Assembly (NCBI RefSeq): GCF_009650095.1
Contig: NZ_CP045915.1
Coordinates: 2,232,001 to 2,296,000, forward strand
DNA from: Gracilibacillus salitolerans
GTDB lineage: Bacteria > Bacillota > Bacilli > Bacillales > Amphibacillaceae
Length of the DNA stretch: 64,000 bases
Reading direction: 5' to 3'
In this document: positions 59,765 through 64,000 of the stretch, piece by piece
Numbering within the stretch: the first letter of the stretch is position 1
Layout: the number at the start of each line of letters is the position of its first letter
Program-made: the position numbers and the translations under genes
The notes under the pieces: model-generated
Told to the model about the DNA's origin: nothing
The model's database searches: none
Seen by the model: only the letters and a program-made list of their open reading frames with translations

Positions 59765-60305
59765 TATTATTTGAATAGTTTTAAAAAAAGAAAAGGTATT
59801 GTACAAAGTGAATTATCAATACTATCGATGTGATGTTTGGCAGTTCCTTTATGGGCACCCTTTATGTGTTCACATACCTTTTAAAATTATTTTATTACAA
59901 TCTATTTATTAACAAATCCATTTTGATCAATCCTTTTTCAAAATGGATTCATATTCTATTTACGTTAAGGGAGGTGAGGTGTTATTTTTTAAGCTTCATT
60001 TTAATGGTTTACAAAGAGAATATCTTAATTCAAAAGGGAGCACTTAGGATATAACAGGGAATAACATGAATCATAAAGAGGACAACTAAATTAAATATTT
60101 ACGAGTATTTGGTCAGGAAGAATCTGAGCTAAGTTTGTGTTAAATGCATTTAAGTTTACTAGATTTCAAAAAAATTGACTATATTGTTTTTACCAAAATG
60201 TAAAACCTAATTTTTAAACAGTATCTACTTAGTTTTATATTCTTTACAATAAAATTTAGATATTCTTTTTTGTAAGCGATATCAAAAAGTGCAGGAGGGA
60301 ACAAA
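59765..60305 (+). other. Gene-free gap between GH115 and the binding protein
   Basis: No convincing gene. A frame at 59830-60054 (74 codons) is hydrophobic but has no ribosome binding site or family match. AATCCATTTTG/CAAAATGGATT (about 59915-59946) is an inverted repeat and a possible terminator of GH115. GTTTGTGTTAAATGCATTTA near 60132 resembles the start of module X. TTGACT at 60175-60180 with TGTAAA 18 bp later is a weak promoter candidate for the next gene. Confidence 0.45.
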
Positions 60306-61619
60306 ATGAAAAAATTAAGTATTATATTATTTTTAGGAATTATCATGGTTTTATTATTTACAGCATGTAACAACAATAATAATTCCACAAGTAATTCTAA
60401 CGATGAATCGTCTGAAAAACAGTCAACTGATGCTGATAATGAGGAAAAGATTACATTAAGAATAGCTTGGTGGGGGGAACAAACAAGACATGAATATACT
60501 AACAAAGTAATAGAAATGTATGAAGAACAGAATCCAAACGTTAGTATTGAACCAGAATATGCGAGTTGGGATGATTATTGGACAAAACTTGCACCACAAG
60601 CAGCTTCTAACCAGTTACCAGATATAGTTCAAATGGATTTGATTTACTTGTCTCAATATTCAAATAGTAATCAACTAGCAGATTTAACACCTTATATTGG
60701 AAACGAACTTAATGTAGATAATATAGCAGATAATGTTGTGGCAGGTGGAAAATTAAACGATGGTTTATATGGTTTTAACTTAGGGACAGTTGCGATGAGT
60801 TGGGATTATGATCCAGCGATATTAGAAGAAATTGGTGTTAATTCTATCCCAGATAATTGGACTTGGGACGATTATCTGGAAATTGCTGAAAAAGCAAAGG
60901 ATGCTGGATATTATATAGATGGGGGCTTGTGGGAAGATCCATTTAGATATTATCTTCGTTCGAATGGTGCGAGGCTTTTTGCCGAAGATGGTAGTGGTTT
61001 AGGTTACAGTGATGATCAATTATTTGTTGATTATTGGGAAATGTCAAAAGAATTGATAGATATGGGAGCTGTACAATCACCTGATGAAATCGCTCAACAG
61101 GCAGGTCCAGAAGATAGTGCTCTGGTTAAAGGGAAAGCAGCAGGTGTTTTTGAATGGGCTACTATGTTTATAGGTACTCAAAAAGTTGTCGGTAGACCGA
61201 TGGAACTAAGTCCTCCACCAGGACCCAATGTTGATAAAGGCTTATATCTAAAACCTAGTATGTTTTTTTCAGTGTCCGAAAATTCTGAACACAAAAAAGC
61301 AGCTGCAGATTTTATTAATTTCTTTGTAAATGATATTGAAGCTAACAAACTAATTCTTGGTGATCGTGGAGTGCCGGCTTCTTCTAAAGTGAAAGAAGCT
61401 CTGATGGATCATGTGTCTGAATCTCAAGGTAAAGTTTTTGAGTATATGAGTTGGGTTGAACAAAACAGTTCTACGATGGGCACTCCAGATCCTAAGTCAT
61501 CAGGTCAAGTTATTGAGGCATTAGTTAATATAGCAGATCAGATTAATTATGGAGAAATTACTCCAACTGAGGGGGCAAAGAAATTCAGGACTGAAGCAGA
61601 AAGTATTTTAGGAAATTAA
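60306..61619 (+). CDS. Sugar ABC transporter substrate-binding lipoprotein
   Basis: The 437-residue lipoprotein has a type II signal peptide with lipobox LFTAC (Cys21 is lipidated after LspA cleavage) and an asparagine/serine-rich linker (about 22-48), then a family 1 extracellular solute-binding domain (LRIAWWGEQTRHEYTNKVIE; LGDRGVPAS near 355). Such proteins capture sugars or oligosaccharides for CUT1 importers. A xylan-derived aldouronic acid is a reasonable guess from the GH115 neighbour. The usual two permease genes are missing downstream. GCAGGAGGGA precedes the ATG. Confidence 0.9.
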   Translation: MKKLSIILFLGIIMVLLFTACNNNNNSTSNSNDESSEKQSTDADNEEKITLRIAWWGEQTRHEYTNKVIEMYEEQNPNVSIEPEYASWDDYWTKLAPQAASNQLPDIVQMDLIYLSQYSNSNQLADLTPYIGNELNVDNIADNVVAGGKLNDGLYGFNLGTVAMSWDYDPAILEEIGVNSIPDNWTWDDYLEIAEKAKDAGYYIDGGLWEDPFRYYLRSNGARLFAEDGSGLGYSDDQLFVDYWEMSKELIDMGAVQSPDEIAQQAGPEDSALVKGKAAGVFEWATMFIGTQKVVGRPMELSPPPGPNVDKGLYLKPSMFFSVSENSEHKKAAADFINFFVNDIEANKLILGDRGVPASSKVKEALMDHVSESQGKVFEYMSWVEQNSSTMGTPDPKSSGQVIEALVNIADQINYGEITPTEGAKKFRTEAESILGN

Positions 61620-61649
61620 AGTAAATTTTGCCCTTGTTATATTAAGGAA

Positions 61650-61703
61650 GGGAACTTCTTCTACTTAATCATTGATGGTTTAATGTAGTAGGAGTTTCTT
61701 TCC
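61650..61703 (+). terminator. Likely terminator after the binding protein
   Basis: GGAACTTCTTCTAC and GTAGTAGGAGTTTC pair with a few mismatches around a TTAATCATT...TTTAAT loop, ending in TTTCTTTCC. It lies directly after the lipoprotein gene, where permeases would be expected. Confidence 0.5.
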
Positions 61704-61722
61704 AGTTTATTGTCTACAAATA

Positions 61723-61902
61723 ATGAAAGAAATACTCAAAGGTGCATTTGATGAACATAAATTACATAGAGTTAGTCTTGGTGTATTTGATTTTAACACT
61801 TCAGCAATTGCTTGTTATGAAAAGGCGGGATTTATAAAAGAAGGCTCACTTAGAAACTCAAGAAAGATTGGTGACGAATTTTATGGGAAATGTGTATTTT
61901 AG
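61723..61902 (+). pseudogene. C-terminal fragment of a GNAT acetyltransferase
   Basis: The 59-codon frame reads MKEILKGAFDEHKLHRVSLG, then FNTSAIACYEKAGFIKEGSL and GDEFYGKCVF. This is the C-terminal third of a RimJ/RimL-type GNAT enzyme (HRVSLGV...N-x-x-A-x-x-x-YEKAGF). The acetyl-CoA-binding motif A is absent, so it cannot be active. No ribosome binding site is seen. It abuts the terminator region of the lipoprotein gene. Confidence 0.8.
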
Positions 61903-62073
61903 AGAATGAAGGGAAGGAAAAGTTTAGTTCTAGTGCTAACAGGTGCAAAAGTGGAGTAAGGAGTTGTCGATGAGGCAGTTCCTAGGATTAGTTTGATATC
62001 AAGCATACGTTTTAAATTAAATAGAAATGGGTATTAGTGTAGAAAACCAATCTTATGTGAAAGGAGGTTAACA

Positions 62074-62205
62074 ATGCATTTACTATCAGACGAGCAATTG
62101 TTTGATAGTTACAAGAAGGCAATGGAGTTAAATTTAGATAAAGAATTTATTCAATTATTGGAAGAAGAAATAAAGAAAAGAAACATATGCATAGAAATTG
62201 GTTAG
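62074..62205 (+). CDS. sda: Sda-like sporulation histidine kinase inhibitor
   Basis: The 43-residue protein begins MHLLSDEQLFDSYKKAMELN and continues LDKEFIQLLEEEIKKRN. This matches the helical hairpin of Sda (LSDE-L-ESY-KA-E-NL-x-x-FI-L-x-E-I-KR). Sda binds the dimerisation domain of KinA/KinB and blocks sporulation when DNA replication is disturbed. The ribosome binding site is ideal (AAAGGAGG, six bases before ATG). It sits among repeats in the accessory region, so it may be an extra copy. No DnaA-box check could be made with confidence. Confidence 0.85.
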   Translation: MHLLSDEQLFDSYKKAMELNLDKEFIQLLEEEIKKRNICIEIG

Positions 62206-62321
62206 TTCAATGTTCAATAGACTATTATGTGTAGGATTTACAATATATTAAAAGGGTTTTATATTGTAAGTCAATTTTTCTTTTTATAAGTGAAACATTT
62301 CACTTAAATTAATGGGTAACA

Positions 62322-62482
62322 ATTGTTGAATAAGAATTAAAAGGTTGATACAAATTATATATGAATCAACTTAATCATAGTAGAATCAAAAAGGCAAATC
62401 ATCTAAAACCCTTCAGATACAAGGTCTTTAGATGATTTCTTTTTGTTGAACTATGGTATGAAAGGCTGTTTTAATCATAATT
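62322..62482 (+). repeat. Block Z joined to module X
   Basis: Block Z (62322-62366) matches 54500-54544. Module X follows at once (CAACTTAATCATAGTAGAAT), with hairpin AAATCATCTAAA/TTTAGATGATTT and T-rich tail, then GGCTGTTTTAATCATAATT. In the 54.5 kb copy about 110 further bases separate the two blocks. No gene lies in 62206-62751. Confidence 0.7.
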
Positions 62483-62643
62483 CACCTCTCACATTATTAG
62501 AAACACTGGGCACGTTTTTGCAATTGTGAGAAATTCTTTAACAGTAGGGAATACTTTAGAGACTCATTCTTGGAAAAAATAAAGTAGACTAAGAATTAAA
62601 GTCATCTTATATCTATAGTTTCTTAGAGACTAGATGATTATTT

Positions 62644-62703
62644 CTGGATATTTATGTTAATATAATTTTATAGATTGACAATGTACTTTAAAGTAACGGG
62701 CAG
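62644..62703 (+). repeat. Module Y copy upstream of the HxlR gene
   Basis: CTGGATATTTATGTTAATAT at the left and AAAGTAACGGGCAG at the right match module Y (53202-53263 and 63949-64000), with a diverged middle. The HxlR gene starts 49 bases later. Confidence 0.6.
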
Positions 62704-62751
62704 TTTTACAAGAAAAGGATAAAAATATAAATATTCGAGGAGAGAAATGCT

Positions 62752-63107
62752 ATGCATAATGAACTGGAAGAAACCTGCGTCCCAAATGGCATTGCTTTAA
62801 AAGATACCGGCTTGGATATACGCTATCTGTCATAGGCGGCAAATATAAAATGATTATTCTATATTGGCTGTTAGAAAATGAGGTGATGCGATTTAATGAG
62901 CTAAAGCGTAACATAGGATCTATTTCTTTTAAGACATTAAGCGTGATGTTAAAAGAAATGGAAGCAGACGGAATAGTGGTGCGTAAAGAATACCCGCAAA
63001 TCCCTCCAAAAGTAGAATATTCGCTTTCTGATCAGGGACGCTCTCTTTTCCCCATTTTAGATATGATGTGTGACTGGGGCGAAATGAATCAAAATGCAGA
63101 TGAGTAA
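62752..63107 (+). pseudogene. HxlR-type regulator gene, frameshifted near its start
   Basis: From the ATG at 62752 (ribosome binding site GAGGAGAG) the frame reads MHNELEETCVPNGIAL and stops at 62833. In another frame, from about 62814, the HxlR domain reads YTLSVIGGKYKMIILYWLLE, continues through MRFNELKRNI and PQIPPKVEYSLSDQGRSLFP, and ends at 63107. The winged-helix part is complete, the N-terminal cysteine lies in the first frame, so a one- or two-base shift at about 62812-62819 splits the gene. Family members sense thiol-reactive or aldehyde stress. An unrelated start for the second frame is possible but lacks a ribosome binding site. Confidence 0.75.
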
Positions 63108-63122
63108 ATAATATAGTTAAAC

Positions 63123-63167
63123 AACCCGAAGACAATCAAGATTTTTCCTGCTGATTGCCTCCGGGTT
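63123..63167. terminator. Shared terminator of convergent genes
   Basis: AACCCGAAGACAATCA and TGATTGCCTCCGGGTT form a 16-bp stem with two G-U pairs, placed between the ends of the HxlR gene and the oxidoreductase gene. Confidence 0.75.
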
Positions 63168-63172
63168 TGTGT

Positions 63173-63733
63173 TTATAGACTATTCAAAAAAGCTAAATAC
63201 TCTTTTGTATTGCGATCTAATTCATTTACCACTGGCTTTAAATCTTCTTCTTCTGTTCCGCCTGGCTTTTGTTCTTCACCGTAAAACGCATGAATCGAAC
63301 GATAATCTGCCTGACAATAGAAAAAGGTTGTTTCAAACGGAATAAGTATTTGTTCCAAAGTATGTCCATATCTTCCATTTTCACTGTAGTCACTTGCTCT
63401 GATGCCTGCCGAAACAGCTAATGCCACTTTTCGATTTTTTAATTTATCCCCGCCATTGGATCCATAAGCCCATCCGTAATCAAAAACTTCATCAAGCCAT
63501 TTCTTTAGAAGGGACGGACTATTAAACCATTGTATCGGAAATTGCAGAACAAAATTTTCGTGTGATTCAATTAACAGTCGTTCCTTTTCCACATCAATCT
63601 TTACTGTCGGGTATTCCTTATACAATTCATGTGCCGTATATTCTTCAGGATATTTTTTCAACTCCTCAATCCATCGCTTATTAACGATAGATGTTTCTAT
63701 GCTCGGGTGAGCTACTACAATAAGTGTTTTCAT
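63173..63733 (-). CDS. NAD(P)H-dependent oxidoreductase (flavodoxin-like quinone reductase)
   Basis: This 186-residue flavodoxin-like enzyme of the NAD(P)H quinone reductase family (YwrO/KefF/MdaB-like) begins MKTLIVVAHPSIETSIVN and carries QFPIQWFNSPSLLKKWLDEV and GWAYGSNGG, which form the FMN-binding loops. It would reduce quinones or azo compounds with two electrons, often under control of HxlR-type regulators. The ATG follows AAGGAGGAT. It converges with the broken HxlR gene. The natural substrate is unknown. Confidence 0.9.
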   Translation of the reverse strand: MKTLIVVAHPSIETSIVNKRWIEELKKYPEEYTAHELYKEYPTVKIDVEKERLLIESHENFVLQFPIQWFNSPSLLKKWLDEVFDYGWAYGSNGGDKLKNRKVALAVSAGIRASDYSENGRYGHTLEQILIPFETTFFYCQADYRSIHAFYGEEQKPGGTEEEDLKPVVNELDRNTKEYLAFLNSL

Positions 63734-63767
63734 AGAATGTATCCTCCTTAAATTTTATTACTCTTTG

Positions 63768-63839
63768 AGTATAGAATACGTTTTTTTAATGTGTAAGTAC
63801 GCACTTTTAAAACAGGTACTTTCGTAAAAGTAAGTACTT
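63768..63839 (-). promoter_or_regulatory. Promoter of the oxidoreductase gene with a probable HxlR-type operator
   Basis: On the reverse strand, TTACAC (63796-63791) and TATACT (63773-63768) are 17 bp apart. AAGTACGCACTT (63795-63806), a near palindrome, overlaps the -35. GGTACTTT (63815) and the palindrome AAGTACTT (63832-63839) lie just upstream, giving a set of GTAC-centred sites. Confidence 0.6.
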
Positions 63840-63888
63840 ATAGGAGGAAAAGGAGTAAAATAAATAAAGGCCGCTAACTTTTAGCTTT

Positions 63889-64000
63889 TTCTTGTTCCGC
63901 AACTGGGCCAGGTTGTAGAATAATTTCTATCTCCAGTAGTGGATATTTATGTTAAAATCTAATTGAGTTTGTGAAAAAATAAACTTAAACTAACTGGCAG
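63889..64000 (+). repeat. Module Y, most complete copy, at the window end
   Basis: It runs CTTGTTCCGCAACTGGGCCA, GTTGTAGAATAATTTCTATC, TGGATATTTATGTTAAAATC, TTGAGTTTGTGAAAAAATAA and ends CTTAAACTAACTGGCAG exactly at the window edge. It unites the two halves seen apart in other copies (49225 and 52072 for the left, 53202 and 62644 for the right). A further cargo gene is expected just beyond. Confidence 0.7.

Noticed and set aside
59830..60054. A 74-codon hydrophobic frame between GH115 and the lipoprotein, possibly a permease remnant
   Set aside because: No permease motif such as EAA can be read, there is no ribosome binding site, and the AT-rich composition explains the hydrophobic residues.
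49151..64000. A CRISPR array, suggested by the recurring short repeats
   Set aside because: The repeats are irregularly spaced by hundreds to thousands of bases with genes between them, are of unequal length, and no cas gene is present.

Overview
The window is a chromosomal segment of a low-GC, endospore-forming Firmicute of the family Bacillaceae. The order ylbJ-ylbL-ylbM-ylbN-rpmF-ylbO-bshC-mraZ...ftsZ-spoIIGA-sigE-sigG-ylmC-H-divIVA-ileS-lspA-rluD-pyrR...pyrE is essentially that of Bacillus subtilis. The AT-rich composition, the dispersed palindromic repeats and a xylan-type GH115 alpha-glucuronidase suggest a Gracilibacillus/Amphibacillus/Oceanobacillus-like relative. The genus is inference only. 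No rRNA, tRNA or CRISPR array was seen.

Positions 1-7.2 kb hold housekeeping and sporulation genes: YlbJ (cut by the window edge), the YlbL PDZ/Lon-type protease, the tRNA(Met) acetate ligase TmcAL, the YlbN-L32 pair, an RsfA-type regulator, a DUF3397 membrane protein and the bacillithiol enzyme BshC. Positions 8.0-24.5 kb are the division and cell wall (dcw) cluster: mraZ, rsmH, ftsL, pbpB, spoVD, murE, mraY, murD, spoVE, divIB, two DUF881 genes, sbp, ftsA, ftsZ. It lacks the murG-murB pair that B. subtilis has between spoVE and divIB. Positions 25.3-27.9 kb are the spoIIGA-sigE-sigG sporulation module. Positions 28.3-32.6 kb hold yfhD (reverse strand) and ylmC-D-E-sepF-ylmG-ylmH-divIVA. An isoleucine T-box leader then precedes ileS, followed by lspA and an RluD-type synthase. 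Positions 37.2-49.0 kb are the complete pyrimidine operon pyrR-P-B-C-AA-AB-K-D-F-E, with two visible PyrR attenuators and many overlapping gene ends.

After about 49 kb the window becomes accessory. It holds a secreted DUF2207 protein, a CsoR copper sensor without copZA beside it, a small spore protein SspP with a zinc-ribbon neighbour, a tyrosine recombinase remnant, a truncated SUKH (SMI1/KNR4) gene, a GNAT gene, an AraC regulator divergent from a 1,223-residue GH115 enzyme, a solute-binding lipoprotein without permeases, a GNAT fragment, an Sda-like kinase inhibitor, a frameshifted HxlR regulator and an NAD(P)H oxidoreductase. Repeated modules run through this part. One kind contains a terminator-like hairpin. 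The other ends in a conserved TAACKGGCAG-like motif just upstream of three separate cargo genes. This looks like a mosaic of gene-cassette-like units.

The most interesting regulatory structures are a three-segment attenuator-like leader before spoVE, a PyrR site with a compensatory base-pair change, a hairpin covering the sigG ribosome binding site, and a pair of 9-bp direct repeats 21 bp apart between the araC and GH115 promoters.
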